From positions 968,556-1,032,555 of the forward strand of contig CAVWSF010000003.1 in the NCBI GenBank assembly GCA_963757605.1: a stretch of DNA of 64,000 bases, given 5' to 3'. Below the pieces are notes generated by a model. It worked only from the letters and a program-made list of their open reading frames with translations. It searched no databases and was not told where the DNA came from. Source of the stretch: JAICJC01 sp963757605. Its GTDB lineage: Bacteria > Actinomycetota > Thermoleophilia > Gaiellales > JAICJC01. A program made the translations under genes and the position numbers. Shown here piece after piece: positions 30,868 through 39,333 of this stretch; within the stretch, counting starts at the first letter, position 1; each line of letters opens with the position of its first letter.

Positions 30868-32003
30868 TTCTCGCGATCGAGATCGTCTTCTGGGCCAGCC
30901 TGGCCGCGCTGGTCTGGACCCACATCGGGTACCCGGTCGCCGTCGCGGCGCTCGCCCGAGTGCGCCCCCGGCCGCCGCGGCGCGCCGACATCCTGCCGTC
31001 CGTGACCCTCATCGTCCCGGCCCACAACGAGGAGGACGTGATCGAGCGCAAGCTCGAGAACGTGCTGGCCCTCGACTACCCGCCCGAACGGCTCGACGTC
31101 GTCGTCACCTCGGACGCGTCCACCGACGCGACCCACGCCCTCGTCGCCCGGTTCGCCGATCGCGGCGTGCGGCTGATCGAGTGCGAGCGCGGCGGGAAGG
31201 TCGCCGCCCAGGACCGGGCGGTGCGCGAGACGACGGGCGAGATCGTGGCCTTCGGCGACGCCAACGTGGAGTGGGAGCCCGGAGCGCTGCGTGAGCTCGT
31301 GGCGCCGTTCGCCGACCCGGCGGTGGGGATGGCGTGCGGCCACGTGCGGCTCGTGAACCCGTCGGGCGGCACGAACCAGGAGGGCGTCTACTGGCGGTAT
31401 GAGATGTGGCTGCGGGCGCGCGAGTCGCTGGTGCACTCGATGACGGGCTCGAACGGCGCCATCTACGCGGTGCGGCGGGAGGCCTACCGCGAGGTCGACC
31501 CCCGCTTCGGCCATGACCTGAGCTTCCCCTACCTGATGGTGCAGAACGGCTACCGGGCCGTGTACGAGCCGCGCGCTCACGCCACCGAGAACATGACGAC
31601 CGACATCGAGGACGAGTTCCGGCGCAAGGTGCGGATGTTCGAGCACGCCTGGCTCATGCTCTTCCGGGGCCGGATGTTCCGGCTTCGGGTCGGGCCGGTG
31701 TACTGGATCGAGCTCGTCTCGCATCGGCTCCTGCGCTACTGGAGCGGCCCGCTGCACGTGCTGCTCCTGGCGTCGAGCGCGCTTCTGGCCGAGCAGGGCA
31801 CCGTGTACGCGGTGGCCCTCGGCGTCCAGCTCGCGGGGCTCGCGCTGGTCGGCGTCTCGATGCTGGCGCGCGGCAGGATCCGCGTCCTGCGCGTGCTGCA
31901 CTACTACCTCCTCGTCACGCTGGCGACCGTCATCGCGCTCGGCGGCTATCTGCGCCACGGCGTGCCCGCGACGTGGGACAAGGCGGCCGGAACCCGCCTG
32001 TGA
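30864..32003 (+). CDS. membrane GT2 glycosyltransferase
   Basis: 379 aa. GTG at 30864 overlaps the previous stop. N-terminal membrane helix (LAIEIVFWASLAALVWTHIGYP), GT-A domain about 45-280: VTLIVPAHNEEDVIERKLEN, VTSDASTDATHA, GEIVAFGDANVEWEPGAL (D-x-N/D metal site), GSNGAIYAVRREAY, and a Q/RxxRW-like region near EDEFRRKVRMFEHAW; then three C-terminal helices. Looks like processive or polyprenol-linked GT2 enzymes. Probably adds a sugar to the lipid-linked repeat unit. Confidence 0.85.
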   Translation: MILAIEIVFWASLAALVWTHIGYPVAVAALARVRPRPPRRADILPSVTLIVPAHNEEDVIERKLENVLALDYPPERLDVVVTSDASTDATHALVARFADRGVRLIECERGGKVAAQDRAVRETTGEIVAFGDANVEWEPGALRELVAPFADPAVGMACGHVRLVNPSGGTNQEGVYWRYEMWLRARESLVHSMTGSNGAIYAVRREAYREVDPRFGHDLSFPYLMVQNGYRAVYEPRAHATENMTTDIEDEFRRKVRMFEHAWLMLFRGRMFRLRVGPVYWIELVSHRLLRYWSGPLHVLLLASSALLAEQGTVYAVALGVQLAGLALVGVSMLARGRIRVLRVLHYYLLVTLATVIALGGYLRHGVPATWDKAAGTRL

Positions 32004-32635
32004 GCTTCTACGAGCGGCACGGCAAGCGGGCGTTCGACATCGCGGGCGGGGCGGTGCTCGGCGTCGCCGGCGCGCCGTTCATGGCAGCGGCCGCGGCGCT
32101 TCTGTGGCGCACGCAGGGCCGGCCGATCCTCTTCCACCAGGATCGCGTCGGCCATGACGGGCGCGAGTTCACGATCGTCAAGTTCCGCACGATGGTGCCG
32201 GGCGCGGCCGGGCACGGCGCCGGCATGTGGTTCGAGCCCGACGACCCGCGCGTGACCCGGGTCGGGCGCTGGCTGCGGGCGAGCTCGATCGACGAGCTGC
32301 CGCAGGTGTGGAACGTCCTGCGCGGCGACATGTCGCTCGTCGGGCCGCGGCCGAAGCCGCGCGAGATCGTCGACCGCTACATGAGCCGCTACCGCGAGAC
32401 GCTGCGGGTGCGGCCGGGGCTCACGTGCCTGGCCGCGGTCGAGGGCCGAAACACCCTGCGGCGCTCGCAGATGATCGACGCCGACCAGCGCTACGCCCGC
32501 CGGGTCACGCTGCGCTCCGACCTGGCCATTCTCCTTCGCACGGTCGCCGTCGTCGCCGTGCGGCGCGGCTACCACGCCGAGGACGAGAGCGAAGAGTGGG
32601 TCGAGGACGTCCAGCCGGACGGGGTGGCAGGCTGA
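32000..32635 (+). CDS. bacterial sugar transferase (priming glycosyl-1-phosphate transferase)
   Basis: 211 aa. GTG at 32000 overlaps the previous stop. Catalytic core of the WcaJ/WbaP/PglC family: one membrane re-entrant helix (FDIAGGAVLGVAGAPFMAAA), RPILFHQDRVGHDGREFTIVKFRTM, RVTRVGRWLRASSIDELPQVWNVLRGDMSLVGPRPKP, and RPGLTCLAAVEGRN. Transfers a sugar-1-phosphate to undecaprenyl phosphate to begin the repeat unit. The size matches the short, single-domain (PglC-like) class. Confidence 0.92.
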   Translation: MSFYERHGKRAFDIAGGAVLGVAGAPFMAAAAALLWRTQGRPILFHQDRVGHDGREFTIVKFRTMVPGAAGHGAGMWFEPDDPRVTRVGRWLRASSIDELPQVWNVLRGDMSLVGPRPKPREIVDRYMSRYRETLRVRPGLTCLAAVEGRNTLRRSQMIDADQRYARRVTLRSDLAILLRTVAVVAVRRGYHAEDESEEWVEDVQPDGVAG

Positions 32636-33570
32636 GCGGCTGGCTCGACGCCGCCGGGTACGAGCGGGCCTGGGAGGCCGGCGGTGATCGCGACCCCTAC
32701 TTCCACCCCCGCTACCTCGAGGCGGCGGCGGTGCTCGAGGATGCCGAGCCGGCCGCGTTCGCCCACGCCGGCGTGCTCCACGCGTTCCTGATGCGCCCGC
32801 TCCCCGGCGGAGCCTGCGACCTGACGACCCCGTACGGCTACGGCGGGCCCCAGGGGGCCGGACCGGGCTGGCGGGAGGCGTTTCGCACGGCCTGCGCCGA
32901 GCGCGGCGTGGTGAGCGAGTTCGTCCGCTTCCATCCGCTGCGCGGGAACCAGGCGAACGCCGGCGCGGACGTGACCCTGCGCCACGTGCAGGACACCGTC
33001 ACGGTGGACGTGGCCCAGGACGACGACGCGCTCCTGGCGCAGATGGCGTCGGCCGGCAGGACGGCCGTGCGCAAGGCCGTGAAGGCCGGCGTCGATGCGC
33101 GGCCCTCCCACGACCTGGGCCGGTTCCGGGACATGTACCTCGACACGATGCGGCGGGTGGGCGCCGACGAGAGCTACCTCTTCCCGGCGGCGTTCTTCGA
33201 TGGGCTCGACCGCATGGGCGACGGCGTCCTCATGCTGGACGCCGGCTGCGCCGCCGGGCTCTTCCTGGTCGGCGGAGGAGCGATGCACTACTTCCTCTCG
33301 GCATCGACGGACGAGGGCCGCGCGCGCTCGGCGACGAACGGCGTCCTCTTCGCGGCGATGCGCCACGCCCGCGACGCCGGGCTCGCGACGCTCCACCTCG
33401 GCGGCGGCCTGGCCGACGGCGACAGCCTGCAGCGCTTCAAGCGGTCGATGGGCGCCGGCCGCACGCCGTTCTACGTCGGGACGGCGGTGCACGACCCGGC
33501 CGCTTACACGGAGCTGTGCGACGCGGACGGCGGAGCGGACGGCGAGCGGTTCCCGGCCTACCGGCGCTGA
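32632..33570 (+). CDS. FemAB/GNAT-fold acyl(aminoacyl)transferase-like protein
   Basis: 312 aa with CTG 32632 as start, where CTGA overlaps the previous stop in the same manner as the GTGA overlaps of the genes before it; GTG 32596 is an alternative. N-terminal part YERAWEAGGDRDPYFHPRYLEAAAVLED and the C-terminal double-GNAT region VRKAVKAGVDARPSHDLGRFRDMYLDTMRRVGAD with GGAMHYFLSASTDEGR and HLGGGLADGDSLQRFKRSMG match the FemAB-related/GNAT proteins of polysaccharide loci. Probably decorates the glycan with an acyl or aminoacyl group. Convergent overlap of 13 bases with the sulfotransferase. Confidence 0.75.
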   Translation: MSGWLDAAGYERAWEAGGDRDPYFHPRYLEAAAVLEDAEPAAFAHAGVLHAFLMRPLPGGACDLTTPYGYGGPQGAGPGWREAFRTACAERGVVSEFVRFHPLRGNQANAGADVTLRHVQDTVTVDVAQDDDALLAQMASAGRTAVRKAVKAGVDARPSHDLGRFRDMYLDTMRRVGADESYLFPAAFFDGLDRMGDGVLMLDAGCAAGLFLVGGGAMHYFLSASTDEGRARSATNGVLFAAMRHARDAGLATLHLGGGLADGDSLQRFKRSMGAGRTPFYVGTAVHDPAAYTELCDADGGADGERFPAYRR

Positions 33571-34529
33571 AGCCGGCGGCGGATGACGTGCGGCACCTCG
33601 CGGCCGCGCTCCTGCCAGACGTGCAGCCGGGCGAAGTTCCAGAGCTTCACCGTCCAGTTGTGCGCGGCGTAGGCCGCCGTGGGAACGCGCCGCGGCCGGC
33701 CCGCGTCAGGCAGCTCGTAGCCGTGCCGGCGAAGCGCCTCGCCGGCCTCGGCCGCGAACACCGCCTGCTGGGCTCGGGTCATCCCGGTGCGCCACTTCCC
33801 GACCGACCGGGTGCCGATCCCGGCGAAGAGCTCGCCGAACCACCCCTCCTGGCCGGCCGCGAGCTTCCCGGCCGCCGCCTCCTCGATCGCCAGCATCTCG
33901 GGCCGGTAGGCGATCTCGCAGAACACGCACGCCTGGCGGACGACCGGCTCGGGGTCGGCGACGAGGTCCTCGTAGCGGATCGTGAGCACGTCGTCGCCGT
34001 AGCGGGCCTGCGCCGCGTCGCCGGCGTCGACGGCGGCCCGCCACTGGCGGGCGGCGGCCCACACGTTCGAGGGGCCGAACGGGACGCGCAGAAGCGAGAG
34101 CGCGACGTCACGGCCGTCGCGCACCAGGTTCAGGATCCGGGCCTCGGGGAACACGGACTTCACCAGGTCGAGCTCGCCGACGTAGTAGGGCGTCTTGTCG
34201 GCCCAGCGCGGCTTCCCGTTGAGCGCCGCGTAGGCGAGGAACGGCGCCTCGAGCGCGGCCCGGTACGCGGCGGCGCCGGTGCGCCCGGCACGCGCGGGGG
34301 GATCGCCGGGGAGCCCCCACTCGCGCACCTTCGGATGGCGCCAGACGGCTCGGGCCAGCCGGTCGAACTCGGCGTCCGTCTCGAGCGGCCCGCCGGCCCG
34401 GGCGGCGAAGTCGACGAGGATCATCGACTCGGTCGGGATCGCCACGTCGGGGCTCCCGTCCAGGATCAGCCGCAGCATCGTCGTCCCCGACCGGTCGCAG
34501 GCGACGATGAAGAAGGGCGGCGGAGTCAC
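33558..34529 (-). CDS. sulfotransferase family protein
   Basis: 323 aa. GTG at 34529 overlaps the GT4 stop (GTGA). PAPS-binding 5'-phosphosulfate loop FFIVACDRSGTTMLRLILD and 3'-phosphate region ILNLVRDGRDVALSLL are both present; the catalytic base may be His in the RxG..H region. Later segments GKWRTGMTRAQQAVFAAEAGEALRRHGY match Sulfotransfer_3 enzymes. Would move sulfate from PAPS to a hydroxyl, likely on the surface glycan; APS kinase and ATP sulfurylase at 23-25 kb can supply PAPS. Confidence 0.85.
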   Translation of the reverse strand: MTPPPFFIVACDRSGTTMLRLILDGSPDVAIPTESMILVDFAARAGGPLETDAEFDRLARAVWRHPKVREWGLPGDPPARAGRTGAAAYRAALEAPFLAYAALNGKPRWADKTPYYVGELDLVKSVFPEARILNLVRDGRDVALSLLRVPFGPSNVWAAARQWRAAVDAGDAAQARYGDDVLTIRYEDLVADPEPVVRQACVFCEIAYRPEMLAIEEAAAGKLAAGQEGWFGELFAGIGTRSVGKWRTGMTRAQQAVFAAEAGEALRRHGYELPDAGRPRRVPTAAYAAHNWTVKLWNFARLHVWQERGREVPHVIRRRLQRR

Positions 34530-35671
34530 CCGGCGAGCTCCCGGTAGACCTCCTCGTGGCGGCGGGCGACGAGCTGCCACGAGAACGGGCCGACCGCCGC
34601 TCGCTCGCTGGCCGCCTCGAGCTGGGCCCGGCCGGCCGCGTCCTCGAGGACGCCGGCAACGGCAACGGCGAGTTCCACTGCGTCGTCGGGAGGCACGAGC
34701 ACGCCGATCCCGTGCTCGTCATGGAGCTCGCGGAAGCTGCCGACGTCCGAGAGCACGAGCGCCCGCCCGAACGCGAGTGCGGCGAAGAGGACGCCGGAGC
34801 TGTCGATCCGCCGGTAGGGCAGGACGACCACCTGCGCCCGGCGCAGGAGCGCCGCCAGCTCGGCATCGGAGAGGAAGCGGTCGAGGATCTCGACCCCCGG
34901 GCCCGGCGGGCCCAGGTCGGCGACGTCCATCATCGCCCGCCCGGCGATGACGAGGGTCGCATCCGGAACGAGGGCGCGCACCGCCGGCCAGGCCTGCACC
35001 AGGACGTCGGCGCCCTTGTAGGGCCGCAGGATGCCCGGGAGCACCGCAAGCGGGCCGGCGTCGGGGACGGGCGGCGGCACCTGGGGGAGGTCGCACAGGT
35101 AGGTGAGGGCGCCGTGCGGGATCACGCGCACGCGCTCGGGCGCAACGCCACAGCGTTCCACGACCGCCCGCCGCCCCCACTCGCTGTGGCAGATCACGCG
35201 TGCGAACGACCTGGCCGTCGCCGCCACCGACCGCCGCCGGCCCCTCCCGCCCACGTTCGGCAGCGGATCGTGGGCGGTGAAGACCACCGGGATGCCCGAC
35301 GCGGCCAGGCGCCCGTAGAAGCGACGGTCGACGGGGCGCAGCACCGCCCACTGGACGTGGACGACGTCCGGGCGGTCGCGCGCGAGCGCCCGCCGTAGCC
35401 CGGCGAGCCCGGCGACGTGCTCGAGGGCTTTGGCGGGGCCGCGCAGGCGTGCGCCGATTGGGATCCGGTTGGAGCGCGGATAGAAGTGCTCGACCACGTC
35501 GTAGTCGACCGCCTCGGGGGCGGCGCCGTGCACGAATCGCGCAGTCCAAAGCGTCACACGGTGTCCGCGGGCGGCGAGCGCGTCGGCCAGCTCGTGGTCG
35601 TAGGGACGCGAGTAGCCCGACGGATCGACCAGCGCAACGTGCAGGGATCGGATGTCGGAGCCTGCGCTCAA
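34526..35671 (-). CDS. GT4-family glycosyltransferase
   Basis: 381 aa, TTG start at 35671 with TAGTGA six bases upstream. GT-B fold: N-terminal LHVALVDPSGYSRPYDHELADALAARGHRVTLW, acceptor-domain strands RPDVVHVQWAV, FTAHDPLPN; C-terminal donor domain with LAVLPGILRPYKGADVLVQAW (R-x4-K) and the E-x7-E-like LLRRAQVVVLPYRRIDSSGVLFAALAFGRALVLSD. Nucleotide-sugar-dependent, retaining. Divergent from the Wzz-like gene at a 24-base interval. Confidence 0.88.
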   Translation of the reverse strand: MSAGSDIRSLHVALVDPSGYSRPYDHELADALAARGHRVTLWTARFVHGAAPEAVDYDVVEHFYPRSNRIPIGARLRGPAKALEHVAGLAGLRRALARDRPDVVHVQWAVLRPVDRRFYGRLAASGIPVVFTAHDPLPNVGGRGRRRSVAATARSFARVICHSEWGRRAVVERCGVAPERVRVIPHGALTYLCDLPQVPPPVPDAGPLAVLPGILRPYKGADVLVQAWPAVRALVPDATLVIAGRAMMDVADLGPPGPGVEILDRFLSDAELAALLRRAQVVVLPYRRIDSSGVLFAALAFGRALVLSDVGSFRELHDEHGIGVLVPPDDAVELAVAVAGVLEDAAGRAQLEAASERAAVGPFSWQLVARRHEEVYRELAG

Positions 35672-35681
35672 GTCCGGTCAC

Positions 35682-35687
35682 TACACT
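35682..35687 (+). promoter_or_regulatory. -10 box of a leaderless transcript
   Basis: TACACT eight bases before the ATG at 35696. The opposite strand carries TAGTGA six bases before the TTG of the GT4 gene, so the short gap serves both. Confidence 0.5.
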
Positions 35688-35695
35688 ACCCGCCC

Positions 35696-36616
35696 ATGTC
35701 GTCGAGCCCCCCGACGCCGCCCCGTGAGGTGCGGGTGACCGACTATGCGCGGCGGGTGGTGCGACGCTGGTACATCGTCGTCGCCTCGGTGGTGATCGCG
35801 GTCGGATTGGTGTTCCTGCACAAGGTCAGCGGGTCGACGAACCAGGCAACCGCCACGGCGAGCGTCTACCTGGGCCAGCCGCTTGCAACGGGCGGCGGCG
35901 GGGTGATCCAGCAGACGCCGCAGTCGAACTCCGGGATCGCCGTCACGTTCGTGAAGTCCACCGCGACGCTGGCCGAAGCCGCCCGCGCCGCGCATCTGAC
36001 CGCGGGGAGGCTCCACGGCCACGTCAGCGTCCTCGCGTCCGGCCCCTCGGCCGGCGGCACCGCCGGCAGCGCGACGAGGACGGCGAGCGGCTCGCCGACC
36101 ATCTCGATCACCGTGGAGGGCCCGTGGAGCCGCCAGCGGGTCCAGGCGGCGGCGGAGTCGCTCGCGAACAGCCTGATCGGCTTCGAGAACCGCTACACGG
36201 ACATCAAGCGCCGGCAGCTCAAGGCCCGTGTCGCGGCCGAGCAGGCCGAGATCCAGCAGCTCCAGTCCATGACCGACCGGGCCACCGCCGCCCTCCAGGC
36301 GATCGACCGCTCGAGCCTCTCGTCCACCGAGAAGGCGACAGCGTCTGCGTCGTGGGGCGAGATCCTGGCCACCTCGACGCAGCAGCTCGGCGACGTCTCG
36401 ACCCAGCTTCCGAACGACGAGATCGCGCTTGCGGCGGTCGACGCGATCGAGTCGGCCCAGATGATCAGCGACGCCCGCGGCCGCCAGGTGAGCGCGGTCA
36501 GGCGGCGCAGCTCCTTCGTCGTGGCGGCGTTCATCGGCTTCATCGTCGGGGTCGGCCTGGCCCTCCTCTGGGACGAGCTTCGCGCGCGCCGCGGCGCGGG
36601 CGGGGCCGCGGCGTAG
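35696..36616 (+). CDS. Wzz/chain-length determinant-like membrane protein
   Basis: 306 aa. Two membrane helices, at residues 28-46 (YIVVASVVIAVGLVFLHKV) and about 275-295 (SFVVAAFIGFIVGVGLALLW), enclose a periplasmic region with a long coiled coil (RRQLKARVAAEQAEIQQLQSM) and the N-terminal strand ATASVYLGQPL. This is the polysaccharide co-polymerase topology without a kinase domain. Sets polymer length with the Wzy-like protein. Low-complexity GSPSAGGTAGSATRTASGS loop inside the domain. Confidence 0.82.
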   Translation: MSSSPPTPPREVRVTDYARRVVRRWYIVVASVVIAVGLVFLHKVSGSTNQATATASVYLGQPLATGGGGVIQQTPQSNSGIAVTFVKSTATLAEAARAAHLTAGRLHGHVSVLASGPSAGGTAGSATRTASGSPTISITVEGPWSRQRVQAAAESLANSLIGFENRYTDIKRRQLKARVAAEQAEIQQLQSMTDRATAALQAIDRSSLSSTEKATASASWGEILATSTQQLGDVSTQLPNDEIALAAVDAIESAQMISDARGRQVSAVRRRSSFVVAAFIGFIVGVGLALLWDELRARRGAGGAAA

Positions 36617-36619
36617 AAT
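36614..36619 (+). promoter_or_regulatory. -10 box of a leaderless transcript
   Basis: TAGAAT, whose first bases are the stop codon of the Wzz-like gene, six bases before the ATG at 36626. Confidence 0.5.
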
Positions 36620-36625
36620 TCGCGT

Positions 36626-36901
36626 ATGGCGACGAGATCGTGCCCCGATTGGCCTGACCTGCTGGAACGCGCGCCAGACCTGCATTTCAAGCACTACACG
36701 GCGGATGAGCTGCAGCTCCCACACGATGTGGTGCTTGCCTTGGGAGATGTCCGCCTGACGAGTCTCGAGGTGTGCGCTGACACGAGCCGCAACATCTTCA
36801 ACCCCGCGCATACCGATCCGCGGGTCGCGTCGGCGCTTCGAGCCAGCTTCTGGACCGATCTCGACGACCGGGGGGATGGCGGCGCCACCGGATCGGGGTG
36901 A
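36626..36901 (+). CDS. small protein of unknown function
   Basis: 91 aa starting MATRSCPDWPDLLERAPDLH. Well-formed, acidic, protein-like composition with FKHYTADELQLPHDVVLALGDVRL, two Cys (CPDW, VCADT) and NIFNPAHTDPRVASALRASFW. No membrane helix or signal. Leaderless start. I do not recognise the family. Sits at the boundary of the glycan genes. Confidence 0.6.
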   Translation: MATRSCPDWPDLLERAPDLHFKHYTADELQLPHDVVLALGDVRLTSLEVCADTSRNIFNPAHTDPRVASALRASFWTDLDDRGDGGATGSG

Positions 36902-36910
36902 TCCGGGGTA

Positions 36911-36937
36911 GCCGGAATGGGGGTGTCCGTCCCCGGC
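36911..36937 (+). terminator. terminator-like hairpin
   Basis: GCCGG-AAT-GGGG pairs with CCCC-GGC across a seven-base loop, just after the stop at 36901. Confidence 0.4.
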
Positions 36938-36996
36938 TTGCGGTGCCGATAGGTCCAGTGAGTCCCACACGACAGCTCGACGAGGGGATGGGCACG

Positions 36997-37173
36997 ATGC
37001 ACGACCCGATGCGCGCGTCCGACGAAGCGGACGACACCCTGGCGGAGGCCGAGGAGCACCTGCTCGCCGCCGACGCCGCCGACATGCACCGCCTGCTGGC
37101 GTGGTACTACGGCGCCGAGGAGCCCGACGGCCAGCATCTTCCGTACCCCCAGATAGACGAAGAGGCCGCCTGA
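36997..37173 (+). CDS. small acidic protein of unknown function
   Basis: 58 aa from ATG 36997 (GAGGGG nine bases upstream); ATG 36988 and 37009 are alternatives. Helical, acidic: ASDEADDTLAEAEEHLLAAD and ADMHRLLAWYYGAEEPDGQHLPYPQ. No motif known. Convergent with the DUF354 gene. Confidence 0.5.
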   Translation: MHDPMRASDEADDTLAEAEEHLLAADAADMHRLLAWYYGAEEPDGQHLPYPQIDEEAA

Positions 37174-37198
37174 GACACCGGCACCGGGCGCCCGTGCT

Positions 37199-38212
37199 TC
37201 AGCGGCGAAGGCCTGAGAGCGCGAGGTCGATGAGCTGGGCGGGGTCGCGGCGAACGCGCTCGCCTGCGCCGGCCGGCTTGCGCTCGAGGACGATGTCCGA
37301 AACTGCGGCGAGCGGCCGCAGCCGGCCCTCGGCGACCAGGCGTTCGTCGACGCCGCCCAGCCGAGCCGCGAGCGCCGTGTAGACCGGCGTCCCGAGGACG
37401 GCAGCCTCGCGGTTCATCGTTCCGCCGGCGCTCACCACGACGTCGGCCCCCGCGACGAGGCTGGCGCCGTCCACGGCGTGCTCGGGGACGACCACCGACG
37501 GCAGGCCCAGGGCGCGCAGCCGATCGGCCTGCGCGGGCGTGCGCGGCAGGACGACCGCCCGGACGCTGTCGCGGCGCCCGACGTGCTCGAGGATGTCGTC
37601 GAAGAGCGGGTTCTCGAACCGGTGATAGAGGGCGACGTCCGCCGGCGGACGCAGGACGACCCCGACAGCGGTCCCGTCGAGCCCGAGCGCAGCCGGCACC
37701 GCCGGGTCAAGGTGGACGTCCGCCAGCGAGTACTCCTCCTTCAGGCCCGGGTAGCGGACGAGCTTCGCCGGGCGGGCGCCGAACCGGCGCAGCCGGGCCG
37801 GGGGGATGGCGTCCGGCACGAGCACACGCGAGGCCAGCCGGCAGTTGAGCGAGTGCTGGAGCGTCGCGAACTCGTAGTCGAACATCGTCGTGTTGGGGAT
37901 GCGAAGCGCCGCGCACGCCATCGGCAGGTCGGTCGACCCGTGCGCCAGCGCGGCGTCGAACAGGCCACGACGGCCGAACCGGACCATGGCCGCCACCCGG
38001 TCGCCCGCCGCTCGCGCCTTGCCGGCGCGCGAGCGGCCGCCGTGGTGGCCGATCACGGTGTGCTCGATCCCGTGCAGCTCGAGCAGCTCAACCGTCTGCG
38101 CGAACGCCCGCGCCGTCACCGCGACGTCCCAGCCGCGGGCGTGCATCCGCTCGATCATCGGGGCAAACACGACGACGTGCGGGGAGTTGGTGAGGTCGAT
38201 CCAGACGCGCAC
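37199..38212 (-). CDS. DUF354 glycosyltransferase-like protein
   Basis: 337 aa. GTG at 38212, two bases after the aminotransferase stop. DUF354 (MurG/GT-B-like) start VRVWIDLTNSPHVVVFAPMIERMHARGWDV, HTVIGHHGG, DYEFATLQHSLNCRLASRVLVPDAI, and the C-terminal donor half with VVVSAGGTMNREAAVLGTPVYTALAARLGGVDERLV (SxGGTMxxEAAVLGxP). These proteins occur in exopolysaccharide and archaeal glycan loci; likely a nucleotide-sugar epimerase or transferase. Second gene after the DegT aminotransferase. Confidence 0.82.
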   Translation of the reverse strand: MRVWIDLTNSPHVVVFAPMIERMHARGWDVAVTARAFAQTVELLELHGIEHTVIGHHGGRSRAGKARAAGDRVAAMVRFGRRGLFDAALAHGSTDLPMACAALRIPNTTMFDYEFATLQHSLNCRLASRVLVPDAIPPARLRRFGARPAKLVRYPGLKEEYSLADVHLDPAVPAALGLDGTAVGVVLRPPADVALYHRFENPLFDDILEHVGRRDSVRAVVLPRTPAQADRLRALGLPSVVVPEHAVDGASLVAGADVVVSAGGTMNREAAVLGTPVYTALAARLGGVDERLVAEGRLRPLAAVSDIVLERKPAGAGERVRRDPAQLIDLALSGLRR

Positions 38213-38214
38213 GC

Positions 38215-39324
38215 TCAGGCGGCGGCGGGCGCCGCCGCCCGCACCGCCGCGACGACCTCGCGCTGGGAGGCCTCGTCGAGCGTCGGGAACATCGGCAGCG
38301 CGAGGCTCTCGCGCGCGGCCCGCTCCGTGTGCGGCAGGTCGCCCGGCCGGTAGCCGAGCGACCTGAACACCGGCTGGAGATGAAGCGGCGTCGAGTAGTA
38401 CGGGACGGCGCCGACGCCGGCGCCGCGCAGGCGCGAGGCGAGCACGTCGCGCTCCGCGGCCCGCACGACGAAGAGGTGGTAGACGTGGGTGGTGCAGCGC
38501 GACTCGCGCGGGAGCTCGACGAGCTCGCCCAGGCCGAGCTCCGCGTAGCGCGCCGCGGCTGCGCGCCGGGCCTCGTTCCAGCCCTGGACGTGCGGCAGGA
38601 GCACGCGCATGATCGCAGCCTGCATCTCGTCGAGCCGCGAGTTCATGCCGATGTGCTCGAACACGCGCTTGTCTCGCGAGCCGTGGAAGCGCAGCATGCG
38701 GACGCGGTCGGCGACGTCGCCGTTTCGCACGAGCACCATGCCGCCGTCGCCCATCGCCGGGAGGTTCTTGCTCGGGAAGAACGACAGCGTCGCCGCGTCG
38801 CCGAACGTCCCCACCGGGCGACCGTCGTAGCGGGCCCCGTAGGCCTGGGCCGCGTCCTCGACCAGAGCGAGCCCATGCCGGTCGGCGATGTCGCGCAGCG
38901 CGGGCAGGTCGGCCGGCTGGCCGCACAGGTGAACGGCGACGATCGCCCGCGTGCGGTCGGTCACGGCCGCCTCGACCGCGGCCGGGTCGACGTCGAACGT
39001 GGCCGGGTCGATGTCGGCGAAGACCGGCTTTGCCCCCGCCCGGGCCACGGCCTCGGCGGTGGCGTAGAACGTGTGCGACGGGCAGATCACCTCGTCGCCG
39101 GGGCCCACCATGAGCGCCTCGAGCGCGAGCACGATCGCGTCGGTGCCGTTGGCGACGGCGATCGCATGGTCGGCGCCGACCGCCTCGGCCACCTCCTCCT
39201 CGAGCGCGCGGACGTTCGGGCCCAGGATGAACCGGCCGGAGTCGATCACGTCGCACGCGGCCTGCTTCACGTCGTCGAGCAGATGGGCGTACTGACCGCG
39301 GATATCCATCAGCGGGACGGGCAT
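38215..39324 (-). CDS. DegT/DnrJ/EryC1 family sugar aminotransferase
   Basis: 369 aa. PLP fold type I. N-terminus PLMDIRGQYAHLLDDVKQA, VANGTDAIVLALEAL, DEVICPSHTFYATAEAV, VHLCGQPADL, EDAAQAYGARYDG and SFFPSKNLPAMGDGGM, where Lys binds PLP; then HGSRDKRVFEHIGMNSRLDEMQAAIM. Transfers an amino group to a 3- or 4-keto nucleotide sugar. Makes an amino sugar for the surface glycan. Confidence 0.92.
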   Translation of the reverse strand: MPVPLMDIRGQYAHLLDDVKQAACDVIDSGRFILGPNVRALEEEVAEAVGADHAIAVANGTDAIVLALEALMVGPGDEVICPSHTFYATAEAVARAGAKPVFADIDPATFDVDPAAVEAAVTDRTRAIVAVHLCGQPADLPALRDIADRHGLALVEDAAQAYGARYDGRPVGTFGDAATLSFFPSKNLPAMGDGGMVLVRNGDVADRVRMLRFHGSRDKRVFEHIGMNSRLDEMQAAIMRVLLPHVQGWNEARRAAAARYAELGLGELVELPRESRCTTHVYHLFVVRAAERDVLASRLRGAGVGAVPYYSTPLHLQPVFRSLGYRPGDLPHTERAARESLALPMFPTLDEASQREVVAAVRAAAPAAA

Positions 39325-39333
39325 CGAGACAGG

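Noticed and set aside
33558..34529. Start of the sulfotransferase at the upstream Met (34580)
   Set aside because: That extension is Arg/Pro-rich and lies in the GT4 gene; GTG 34529 with the GTGA overlap fits the family N-terminus.
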